A stretch of DNA of 26,039 nt from Sphacelaria rigidula (Eukaryota > Phaeophyceae > Sphacelariales): assembly GCA_964200075.2 (NCBI GenBank), contig CAXNAA020000151.1, forward strand, positions 1-26,039, in the 5' to 3' direction. The notes beneath the pieces were generated by a model that was given only the letters and a program-made list of their open reading frames with translations, ran no database searches and was not told the DNA's origin. The position numbers and the translations under genes are program-made. The stretch's first letter is position 1. The number at the start of each line of letters is the position of its first letter. Shown here piece by piece: positions 1-9,183 of this stretch.

Positions 1-990
1 ATCTTCCCTGCAATAGAGAAATGGGACTTCAACCTCATTTTTTGTTTCAACCCAAAAACTTAGGATCGGCTGTTTGTTGTTCCGATGTCTCAATCCATGT
101 CATTTGCCCGTTCGTTTTGTCCATCTATGATGCGCAAGTCGCACGGTGCACTTTATGCTTTCTTTGCGTGGATAATTGTTTAGCGGGTAGGAAACAATCA
201 AGGCACATACCAACGTTGCACTACAGTAAGACATAATGCCCACCCGGGGGAATGCCACAACTTGGTGCATTCCACGTTCAGTTGGAAGCCAGTTCTCGCT
301 TACACAGGGTGCGCTCTATGAATATTTCACGTAACAATGTTTTCGTCATATTGAGAGTAGAGGATACGATTGAGAGTGAAGAGGAATCAATCAGTGAATG
401 CATCGTTTCAGTTCCGAAATGCCCCTCTGCGAGGCCCGATATACTTTTTGTAGTAGCTCGCCACTGAGGCCCTTCATATCCCTGAGGAGGATATCGACGT
501 GTAGCTGCAAGCACACGCCAGTGATGGAGGCAAAGAAAAGCACACACTGAATGAAAAACTGGCTAAGTTGAAGCAAATGATCAAAGCCACTCTCAATCAG
601 CGCTCCACTCTCAATTTCACGAAAAAAACGTTCCTAAGTATTGATCTCGTTATGCAATATTGCACTGTACTGTTCCACTGTAGAATCCCGCTACTAAAAG
701 CTACATGCAAGAGCAAACTATACTGTACTCTTGATGTGCCCAGACAAGAACATTTCCGTCCAGCCTCCCCGGAGCCAGGACTCCACCAGCCATGCTGGAC
801 TGTGGGTCAACATATTGAAGCGAAGCCACCCGTAATCTCTTCAATGCAGGGGGGTCACCCTAAGCCCCGCACGAAACTAGCGAAACTACTTGACTTTAGA
901 TGACAAATCCCGGATTGCTTGGGCTTAGTATACATGTACAATAGGTGCTTGATCTCAGTAAAAAAGAATATTTTCTTGATCGTCGCGCTC
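1..990. other. Left edge, no gene recognised
   Basis: Short open frames occur on both strands, the longest about 110 codons at 568-903 on +. None shows a motif, a composition bias or a credible exon structure that I recognise. A minus-strand frame at 391-576 has a hydrophobic start followed by a charged helix-like part and could be an exon or a decayed element, but nothing supports it further. Confidence 0.5.
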
Positions 991-999
991 TGACTCATC

Positions 1000-1435
1000 C
1001 CCCAGGGACCCAGCGGTGGTCATTAGACACAAGATGGACGTAGCCAAGGTAAACAAAACGTATACACCCGCTGAAGGACGAAAAATGGAATGAATAATCC
1101 AAAACATTGACAAACGTAGAAAAAAAATGAAATAATTGAAAATGGAGTAAAATCAAGCACAAAGAGGAGGGAAAGTTAAAGGAAGGAGAACACGTGGGAA
1201 AAAAGAAAAGAACCACCTGTCCCGATGAAAATAGTGATATCAACCGAGGAATGGCTGGACCCTGCGACATGCTTTCAGGTGAAAAGGGCCGTGCAAACAA
1301 AAGCACACGCACCCAAACGCGAAACAAAACAAAAGAGGTCGTGGGAGCAGATTTTGACTCAGCTGTTTTGAACCATACTATTTGGGCACGAGCTCCCATC
1401 CACAAGCCCACCGGAAGCAAGGCACCAAATTGCTA
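1000..1435 (+). repeat. Dispersed repeat family, copy 1
   Basis: This segment aligns by eye with 10015-10508. Both start near the motif GTGGTCATTAGACACAAGAT, pass through a purine-rich body (TGAAGNACNAAAANTGG), and share a block beginning GTGGGAGCAGAT and continuing through CATTTGGGCA-like and GGAAGNAAGGCA-like words. No coding capacity is consistent between the copies. I infer an old non-autonomous mobile element, because the copies are thousands of bases apart and lie in different contexts, one of them in an intron. The orientation given is that of the shared head. The ends are approximate. Confidence 0.7.
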
Positions 1436-1653
1436 TCGTAAAAAGCAGCGAGAGAGACATGGGCAGGAGAGAAAGAGGAAGCATAGAACAAGAAGAAAAA
1501 CAGGAAGCGATAATACCCAAGGACAAGGACAGAGTAAAATATGTACAACCAGTAATACCGCAAGGCCACGAGCAAAGAAAAAAGTAAACAACCGAGACGA
1601 GAAGTCAGCGGTAGATTAGCTTCCGTCTTAACCCCGCTTCCCCCACCTATCCT

Positions 1654-1876
1654 TTGCAGGTGGGTGAAGATATGGTGTCAGGATTGATGTTTGCGGATTA
1701 TTTTGTGGGGATTTCAGGAACAGCGGAAGGGTTACAGAAACAGATAGAAAAGGTGCTAAAACACCGTAGGAAATGGAGAGTGCCAGCGAACGTTGACAAA
1801 TGCGCGGTACTCGTCTGTAACGAAGATGAGAAAAATCCGGTAGAGTTCAAATGGAAGTGGGGAGAAGAGGAATTCA
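1654..1876 (+). pseudogene. LINE A reverse transcriptase palm fragment, frameshifted
   Basis: Residues read through FADYFVGISGTAEGLQKQIE and a KWRVPANVDKCAV strand, typical of the RT palm following motif C in LINEs. Motif C should be FADD; here one metal-binding Asp is lost. The frame runs on out of phase past 1876, while the homologous sequence resumes in the next frame at PIVDQCTYLGV (1880 onward). It is part of the family A element and is not a functional gene. Confidence 0.8.
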
Positions 1877-2428
1877 TTGCCGATCGTAGACCAGTGTACA
1901 TACCTTGGCGTAGAGATCTCAAGAAACTGTTCTTGGGATACGCACATAAATAAAGTAATTGAAAAGGGTAAGGCTCAGATAGGCAGGATAGACGTGATCC
2001 TCAGAGACTCGCACCTAGATACTAGGATCAAGAGATGTATCCTGATGAACGTTTTTGTACCAAAGCTGGAATATGCAGGAGAAGTATGGGACGGGAACGT
2101 GAACTTGGTGAAGAAGTTGGAAACAGTACAGATGGCAGCAGCTAAGATAATACTTCGATGCTCGAAAACGACGAGTAGTACAATTTCGGGAGTAGAGCTG
2201 GGAATGTTTTCACTTGAAACTAACAGAGACGTGAGGAAATTGCGATTACAACATAGCTTCAAAAACATGCAGATAAAAAGATTGCCAGCTATAGTTGATA
2301 AGGCTGCATGGAAAAAAGTTATGGAAGGGAAGGCTGGAATAAGGTGGGATAGAGAATTCGAGACAGTATGGAAGGAGATAGGAGGAAACCAAGACGAAAT
2401 ACTGGCCATATGTGAAGGCGCGGAGTAG
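1877..2428 (+). pseudogene. LINE A RT thumb and connection fragment
   Basis: An open frame of 183 codons covers the part of the LINE ORF after the palm domain. TYLGVEISRNCSWDTHI is the conserved YLG box that follows FADD in many non-LTR RTs, then RIKRCILMNVFVPKLEYAGEVW, equivalent to the 'VLLYGCEVW' segment of other families. It ends at a TAG at 2426-2428; related sequence continues in other frames to 2858. Confidence 0.8.
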
Positions 2429-2618
2429 AAGACAACAATAAGAGAGGTGACAGGAATAAGGTGAAAAGGAGCGTTCAGACGCAAGGTAGAGGAGGAAAAA
2501 CACCTAGAGATATACGGGGGGTTGAGAGAGGGGATCGGAATGAAAACATATTTGCATGGCCCAATGGACGCGACGAAAAATTTGAAACTGCGATTTCGGG
2601 TGGGGGACCTGGACCTGC

Positions 2619-3038
2619 ATGCCTGAAAGAAGAAATATATTCACCAGTCGTCGAGAGGACGAGGAAGTAGATGGACAGAATTTTCCCTGTGGCAAAGCAA
2701 TAGAGAACAGAACTCATATAGTGGCAGAATGTGAACTATACCAGGAGGAACGGGATGTGCTAGAGGGGGAAATGCGGGACGTACATAAAGGTGGCATAAA
2801 ATCGTTTGATGCATTAGACAGTAGCGAAAAAACGATGGCTACACTAGGAGATAGATGATGGCCACAGACGACAAAACAGGACGGGGATAAGATATGTCAA
2901 AGTTTTTTGTGTAATGTATGCAAGAGATGTAATGGGCACCTAAATGTTGGAGGTGTCTCTATTAGGAGTAGGAACGGTGCTCCGTCTCGAAAGGGATGCG
3001 GGATCAATGGTCACACGACTAAGGCAAGCGACAAATGA
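2619..3038 (+). pseudogene. LINE A C-terminal zinc-knuckle and tail ORF with internal stop
   Basis: This reads PERRNIFTSRREDEEVDG, then a C-G-x-A...H-I-V-x-E-C motif, then SSEKTMATLGDR followed by TGA, and then in the same frame WPQTTKQDGDK and NGAPSRKGCGINGHTTKASDK to a terminal TGA at 3036. The clean readthrough after a single TGA shows that the stop is a point mutation in an ancestral longer ORF. The last 25 codons of this ORF are the sequence that recurs at 3069 and 17220 and, more diverged, at the ends of the twin elements. Confidence 0.8.
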
Positions 3039-3061
3039 GTACGCCCCCTCACTATTTCTAG

Positions 3062-3150
3062 GTGCTCAGGTGCTCCGTCTCGAAAGGGATGCGTGGTCAA
3101 TGGTCACACGACTAAGGCAAGCAACAAATGAGTACACTATTTCTAGTCGG
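3062..3150 (+). repeat. Second copy of the LINE A 3' tail
   Basis: GGTGCTCCGTCTCGAAAGGG recurs at 3069, exactly 93 bp after its first occurrence at 2976, and the copies stay parallel to a shared CACTATTTCTAG word after the stop codon. The second copy has GCGTGGTCAATGG where the first has GCGGGATCAATGG. It is either a tandem duplication of the 3' end or a severely 5'-truncated insertion just behind the first. Confidence 0.85.
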
Positions 3151-3244
3151 GTACAAGGCGCGCTACTTTGTTGACCATTTCTGCCCCGGGTTCCTCACGA
3201 GCAGTTGCTGTTGTTGTGTCAGCGGTGCACAATCTGCCAGTAAT

Positions 3245-3905
3245 CAGAATTCAAAGTGAGGCTTCAAAATGAGGCTTCAAAGTGAGAGTCTGCGATTCAA
3301 TACGAGGGCCGCAAGTTCGACTGAAGGTTCAAGTTGAGAGTTGAGAGTAGACACCCTCAACTTGAGTGAATCTCCTGTTCTCGATCTGAACACCTCGGTT
3401 TTCCACTTGAGCACGGGGTCTTCAAGTTTTGGCCTAGACTTTCAACTTGAAAGGTTCGACTTTCAACTGGAGTCCGTTGAGATGAAAATCAAACCTTCAA
3501 ATAAGAGGTTCAACTCGCAGACGGTCAGAAGCTGAAGCTTCAAGTTTGAAAACCAATCGTAGACTGGAATCTTCAACAGAACGCCTCACATTCAGGCTGG
3601 GGGTTCAACTTCAATTTTAAGGTCGGCCCTCACATCAAAGTTGTATGTCGAAGTTGGGGCCTTCGGGTTGAAGGTTTGGGTTGAAACTTCGAATTTTACT
3701 TCGGACATTCGAGTTGAGTGTTGGGGCTTCAAGTTGAACCCTCGATTCGAAAGTTGAACCCCTTAGCTTTAAGTGGAGGGTCGAGGCTTCAATATGAAGG
3801 TTCAACTTGAAGCTCAGAGTCGCAACTTGAGTGTTGAAGGCTTGAGTTTTGGCCCTGACCCTCAACTCGAACATTCAACTTGCAACTTCAACACTCAAGT
3901 TAAAT
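3245..3905. repeat. Degenerate palindromic minisatellite, TTCAACTTGAA-type
   Basis: About 650 bp are built from diverged versions of a roughly 12-bp motif close to CTTCAAGTTGAA, in both orientations (TTCAACTTGAAG at 3448 and 3809; TTCAAGTTGA at 3330 and 3729), spaced about 15 to 30 bp apart. Because the core is near-palindromic, both strands look alike. Composition differs sharply from the flanks. No coding is expected, although short frames occur on both strands. Confidence 0.85.
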
Positions 3906-3907
3906 GA

Positions 3908-5062
3908 ACAATAATGACTACATCCCCAGCGGTGGCGGTTCTCCGATTGGCAGTTCTCGACCCAGAAACGTCTCGTCTGTAGCGAAGATCAGATTGGCTA
4001 TCTCTCGTTCGTCTTGGCGTCGCCACGTCTCCTCCAACTCCTCCGCCCGTTTCTCGACTCCAAAAGGCCATTCGCCCATGTTCTTCGCCGCAGTGCCCCA
4101 ATCGTGAGCGTCTTTGACCTCCACGTCGTAGACGAGCCATTTCCGCCATGGCCCTTTGCGTGGACGAGCCCTCAGTGCACGCAGGGTATGCTGAAGGTGT
4201 TTCCCGCAGTACTTGGAGGGCCGGCCAGCCTCCTTGGGTCCTTGTGCGGCTTACCGTCCGATCATGATGCGCTTTGGGAGACGTGTTTCGTCCTGCAGCA
4301 TAAGGGCCGGCGCTAAGCGGAGTGGATGCTTGCGAATAATGTTGAGATACGTTTGGCCATCTCGAGCATATCTCTGCACAAAGGAGTCTTGTTGCCGGTT
4401 CGATCCTTCCTGCGGAGTCCAGTCGCTCGCAACAAAAGCTTGTGGTGGCCAGCGCGCAGAATCTCGAAGTCCTTGGGGTGCAGCGTCCATGTAGCACATC
4501 TGTACGGAATAGCTCTCACTTCCTCCGGTTCACGCAGCCGAATTTTCAGAGGTAGCTGACTAAGCGTTGGGCCGATCGTAGAGTCGGGAACTATACCCTC
4601 GGAGGTGTACACACGCGGCGCTGGTGCGGCGTTTGATTCCGATGAAAACGTTCACATCTGCGCTGACAACACCACCAAGGTAGACAAGCTCGGGCGCCTC
4701 CTTGTACCGTTAACCCGCCGCCTTGATGTGCAGCGCATTCTCTGCGGAGCTGGGTACTGACCACAGGCGCATGGACTTTATCTTGCTCTCCGAGACCGTG
4801 AATCCGAATTCCTGGCAGGCCACCATAAGCATGGCCATCATTCTATGGTAGTAAACCCGTCCGGGGACCTCGAAACTACGCCGGCGCCATGCGCAGATAG
4901 CATTCCCCTCACCGCGCGCCTCATCTCCAGCGGCGTCTCTTTCAGGGGTTCACCATCGCCACCTCTTGGCGTATCGTTCAGATATACGAAGTCTGAGCTG
5001 ATGGCTGGGTCTGCCACGAACCACTGTGAGTTGACGCGAACCAAGGCTGCGCCGAAAATGTT
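3908..5062 (-). mobile_element. Non-LTR retrotransposon (LINE family B), C-terminal half
   Basis: Read on the minus strand from 5062 downwards, it starts LFNIFGAALV (the segment after the GLRQGC...SPLLF motif), continues with a degraded motif C where a YADD box is expected (LSAHGAGVVSRS, 4886-4897), then the post-palm sequence with CATWTLHPKDFEILRAGHHK near 4500-4430, and ends with DWGTAAKNMGEWPFGVEKRA near 4100. Several frameshifts occur, for example near 4315 and 4250, where homologous words change frame. It is a dead copy, distinct in sequence from family A at 1.65-3.06 kb. Confidence 0.8.
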
Positions 5063-5068
5063 GAACAA

Positions 5069-5415
5069 TGACACTAGCTAACGCCGCGCCCCGGTGGTGT
5101 AATGGTACAACTGACAGCATTAGGGTAGGAATAAAGCCGGTTCGATTCCTGCCAGATGCATTTGGATTTTCCACCAAAATATCTGATTTGGGTAGTTGAG
5201 TAGCAATGTTGAAAATGTGAGGCCGTAAGTAGCAAAAAGAGATGAGCTTGTTTGGCGAGAGTCGACGCGGTGCAGGAGTGCTGATAGCCATGACGTAATC
5301 CGCGAGGTCAACATAATACATGGCGTGTACCGACCGGGGAGAAATGGGTTAACCGTTGAGACTACGGACTCGTGCCGAGGAAAGGGAGGGGTTGGAAGGT
5401 TGGAAGTGTGACTAC
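5069..5415 (+). mobile_element. SINE-like insertion inside LINE B with tRNA-like head
   Basis: The LINE B reading stops at 5422 and resumes at 5062, and the two sides share the hexamer GAACAA (5063-5068 and 5416-5421). Removing 5069-5421 joins the RT sequence in frame as SPAILFNIFG, the expected motif. The 347-bp insert begins with a tRNA-like segment containing box A (GGTGGTGTAATGG, 5093-5105) and box B (GGTTCGATTCC, 5139-5149). There is no poly-A tail at 5415. I infer a tRNA-derived SINE; a MITE is the alternative, but no terminal inverted repeats are visible. Confidence 0.75.
5088..5160 (+). other. tRNA-like pol III promoter segment
   Basis: Box A and box B are spaced as in a tRNA. The T arm folds as GCCGG, loop TTCGATT, CCTGC with one mismatch. 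The acceptor arm (GCCCCGG against CAGATGC) pairs only in part, and no clean anticodon arm is seen, so it is not a working tRNA gene. Its likely role is the internal promoter of the inserted element. Confidence 0.65.
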
Positions 5416-5421
5416 GAACAA

Positions 5422-6136
5422 AATAGCGGGGACGAAACGCATCCTTATCTGAGCCCTTAGTATACGTGGAACCACTCTGATGTTTCGCTATCATCCGGCT
5501 GTACTCGAGCTCGCATGAAATCGTGGAATAAACGGATGATCTTGATCATCCCAGATGGGACACCAAAAAGGCCAAGTACTTGCCACAGGCGGGGTGGGAT
5601 CTGCGGAGTCGTCGGCCTTCTGCAGGTCGATGAAGCACATGCTTAGTGCAATGTTCGCCCGTCGTAGCTTCTGCAGTCGGTGTACCACGAACTTTATGTC
5701 GGTGATTTATCGTTGGCGTAGGGAATCCGCGCTGCTCCTCCAAGGGCTTCCCTGCCTCCTCGCACAAACTACCGAGTGTGTTGGCTACGAGTTTGAGGAG
5801 AATTTTACCAGCATGTGCCACAAGGGAGATAAGCCTGTAGATAGTACACTCGGTCCGACCCTTCTTCCCACTCCCGCGGCAACTCGCCAGCTGTCCAACA
5901 GCAGCGATAATGCTGTGGAAGTGGTACCGAATCTCCGAAGGTTGCCTGACCACACCAAGCTTGAGGAGTTCAGCAGCTAACCCATCGGGGCCCATCGCTT
6001 TGCCGTTAGCTATGGCTCTCCGGGCCTCCTCAGTTTCACTTGTGCTTGGCGAGTCTCCAAGTGACAGCACTGTCGGTCGTTGCGCGATGTCCTCGATGAC
6101 GGCACGGTCGATGACTACCGATATGGTATTCCGCAA
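5422..6136 (-). mobile_element. LINE family B, N-terminal RT half
   Basis: On the minus strand from 6136 the frame contains [20 protein letters not shown] (the conserved 'NGKAPGPDGI' finger motif), then [20 protein letters not shown] and [18 protein letters not shown] (RT motifs 1-2). A frameshift moves the reading to the next frame with [20 protein letters not shown], motif A, where the FID aspartate is retained. A further shift leads to [16 protein letters not shown], and the segment ends with a mutated GLRQGC motif containing stop codons beside the inserted element. It is inactive. Confidence 0.85.
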
Positions 6137-6179
6137 GGTGGAGAAGTACCACTCGAGTCCAGGCCAACTAATGAGATAG

Positions 6180-7194
6180 GAAAATTATAGCCAATCGATA
6201 TGAATTCAAAACAGTATGGTCACCGCACTTCCCATACTTCACAACATGTTCGTGTAATTACCAGAATACATTTTTTTTTGTCAGATCCTTGACCATACAT
6301 CCTAGTTCCCTTCAGTTCTGACCTGCACAATGGAGAAATTAGTCAGTGCATGCTCAACAAAAGGTTGAATCCCTTACTCGGAATCCCTTACTCGGAGGCA
6401 CATTGTAACGCGTATTGTTTTTCAAAGCCGTGACATCCGGCCAAGCTAAAGAGTTGCATCCAGTGTTTATGGTGGGCAAGTGATAAAAAACCCGATTTCG
6501 CCAATTGGCCGACTTCGAAGAGACTGCGGCAACTTCGCCGAATTCTGTCGGATCAACGAGCGAGGCATAGCATATTGTTCCTACGAGTAAATGGCTACAA
6601 CCCTTCGTTCGGGTGCATCAGCTGTATAGCGCGTCATTCAGGCCAACTGTATAATACAGAAAATGACTCAGGATCTGAAAAAGAGATTACGATATACTTT
6701 TGCGAGTTGTTCTTGTAGAACCGCGAGACACATGTGCACTCTGGACAATAACCGTACACACAGAGGGTGCATGAAATTTCCCCGGTACCACCCCACCCTC
6801 CCAACCCCGTTAATTGATATAGATTTCTTGCTGTCAGCAGCCTGAACATACCGCATTGGTACTCGTACAATCTTCAAGTTATGGCACAATTGGCTATACT
6901 GGGCAGTCCCATTGATACCGTGTGTCGTCGCGATCGGCACGGGATCTTAGCCGAATGTTTACCTTGTTTTCCTGTTGTGCTGCTTTCATTTCCTGTACTC
7001 ATTTCTCTCCTCTTCCCCTTCCCCCTTGATTTCAATCTGTTTTCTTAGTCTGTTTTCGTTTTCTATCTTTCCCCTTGATCGTCTTTCTTCAGCGAGTTTT
7101 CCCGTTTATTCACCTTGAGTACCTTCACCTAACGTGTGGCCGCGGCTAGAGTCGTAGCAGCTCAGTTAGTGTACCACAGTCAGTCAGTCACTCA
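6180..7194. other. Intergenic stretch upstream of the topoisomerase-like gene
   Basis: No convincing coding sequence is seen. The last part (about 6955-7110) is strongly pyrimidine-rich on + and ends in TCTTTCTTCAG at 7092, which would serve as a splice acceptor, so a non-coding first exon may lie upstream. No clear TATA box can be assigned. Confidence 0.45.
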
Positions 7195-7362
7195 ATGAAT
7201 CTGTCGGGCCTAGAGGTTCCCCACGAAAATGACGCAAGTTCGAAGGTTGGCCTTGAATGTTCCTTGACCGGATCCTTACAAACACGAAAAAATGAGTACA
7301 TGGAGCAATTGCGCACGCACAAGAGGACTGCGGTCACCGAGATGGGGGAGAATGCGATACAT
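7195..7362 (+). CDS. TOP6B-like exon 1 (codons 1-56)
   Basis: The ATG at 7195 is the first in this frame. The exon ends at CAT|GTAAAA (phase 0) with EMGENAIH, which joins to QTVKELVDNAVDA as the family's helix before the N-box would. The residues before that do not match a family motif I know, and the start has a mediocre context, so a different first exon is possible. Confidence 0.5.
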
Positions 7363-9108
7363 GTAAAATTACGTTTGTGAAAACATGAGGATGGCACATC
7401 CTGGTTGTCAGCATTCTTGGGGAAAAAATGCTCGCATCCGGTATTCTGATGTCACCACGTACTCCGGTTACACATACACATAGAAGGATATTGTTTTTAA
7501 CGGGTTATCTCTTCTTTTCTCGTAAGCGACACTCCTATTTAAAGGCCCCCATTCTCGCGCAACGAGGAGATTCTGTTGAACGAAACTCGATTGACTGTAT
7601 CAACGAATACATGCAGCAAACCGTCAAGGAGTTGGTGGACAACGCAGTGGATGCTTGCCGCCCACGAGTTGGCCCTCCATGGAGAAGGATAGAGGATCAA
7701 GACCCTCCCACAGTGAAGGTGGTGTTGAGGCGAGCGCTTCGCTCACACAGGTCTTCCTCCAATGGGCCCATCGGTGTTGATGGAACAGAGGCGGGAAGCC
7801 CCGGTGAGAGAAACGTATATCCGCGAACAGCACAGCAGAGAACTGTGAAAGACTACAATCTGTGGTGACCAACAAAATGTGATGAAAGCCACGAGGTATG
7901 GTATAATAGATTTCGGAGGATGCACTGTGCCATTTAAAATGATGCTACTAAGTTAGCCCGCAATTCTGCTCACGAAGGGATGTACGATACCATACTCTTT
8001 TAATTATGGGAATATACGCATACATGCAAACATAGAGCTACACACAGTTTACATGTGGTACAAGACAGAAGATCCGAGGAGCAGGCGAGGACGACTTCGC
8101 TCTAAACTTGCCAAGATAAAAATTGCAGATATATCTGTCAGCTCGGCCACTGTAGTTTACGACAGTAACCGAAAGATATGAGGTTGTATTTTGAGAACCA
8201 TGTTGATCCCCGTATTTAAGTGTGTTTACGCGCTTGAGCTCCTCCTTAGCTCGTTATTGTGCGCGCGCGAGATGGTGAGTTGATCGTTCGCAGTATTAAT
8301 TCTGTTTTCGCGAGAAGTAGAAAGAAAGTAACCTGTTCCTGTCCCTACTTTTCGCCGCAGCTCATGACGCAACAGGTGATCACGCGAAAACGTTCGAATT
8401 TGTCGAATTCTACGGAACTTAACATTTTCAATTCTGATTCCGTCACATAGATGCCATCTGAATGGTGCTGGGTTTTGTTTCTTTCAATGCTCCCGGTGCG
8501 TTGCCCCCTACCCCCCCTCGCCCCTCTTGCGTCAACGTATTTCGCGCGAACTCATGTCACGATCGCACAGAAGAAGCAGGCGATCGTCTGGAGCTTCAAG
8601 TTGTGGACAATGGGGCAGGGTTGGCTGACGTTACCAAGGCTTTACTTCTCTTCTCGTCAACAAAGTCAGGCCATGGGCTACGACAAGGTCAGCTTGGCCG
8701 CGTACATCCGGCGACGCTTTCGTTTCTTCTGCGTATATCCGTCCGTGTGCAGTACTGAAATAGCCAGCAGATGTGATGTCATTGTTAGGACACAATCGGT
8801 CTTGGTTGAAAGTACTGTTTCAGGATGCCAGGTCGCAACAAATCACATCAAGTCAATGGCCTGAGGTTGCTTGTACGTCATCATCACCCTAGAACGCGCT
8901 TTGCCGTTACATGAATACACACTGATCGACGGCTTGTATGCTCTCTCTTTTATTGAATCTGTGACCACGGGTTCGCGAGATCGGACTAACGTGCGGAAAT
9001 AATAATATTAATAATTGAACAAAATCCCGTGCGAAATAATTTGACAGTCTAATGGTTAGCCGCCACGAGTAACCTGAGCGTTGAGGCTAGGTTGTCCATT
9101 ACACTGCA

Positions 9109-9183
<75 letters not shown>

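Larger units (their letters stand above)
1654..3061 (+). mobile_element. Non-LTR retrotransposon (LINE family A), decayed 3' half
   Basis: This is the C-terminal half of a LINE reverse transcriptase plus its tail. The frame opens with SGLMFADYFVGIS, matching the palm-domain FADD box with the second aspartate replaced by Tyr (1690-1701). A frameshift near 1873 moves the coding to the next frame, with the thumb-type sequence QCTYLGVEISRNCSWDTHI and onward to 2428. Later parts (2619-2858) carry FPCGKAIENRTHIVAECE, a Cys/His zinc-knuckle-like motif usual after the RT. A TGA at 2856-2858 replaces a Trp codon of a WWPQT-like stretch, after which the frame is open again to a terminal TGA at 3036. 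At least one frameshift and one nonsense codon make it inactive. The 5' half is missing. Confidence 0.85.

Noticed and set aside
1194-1619. 141-codon ORF rich in Lys and Arg, and its 141-codon antisense partner at 995-1420
   Set aside because: It lies in a purine-rich dispersed repeat. The related copy at 10 kb does not keep the frame.
3245-3905. CRISPR array
   Set aside because: Repeats are degenerate, occur in both orientations, have irregular spacing and lack distinct unique spacers; the genome context is eukaryotic.
5088-5160. Functional tRNA gene
   Set aside because: The acceptor stem pairs only in part and the anticodon arm cannot be folded. It is better explained as the promoter head of a SINE-like insertion.
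8451-8864. A 137-codon ORF overlapping exon 3
   Set aside because: It runs in the wrong frame over exon 3. The DNGAG box is in the neighbouring frame (8582 onward).
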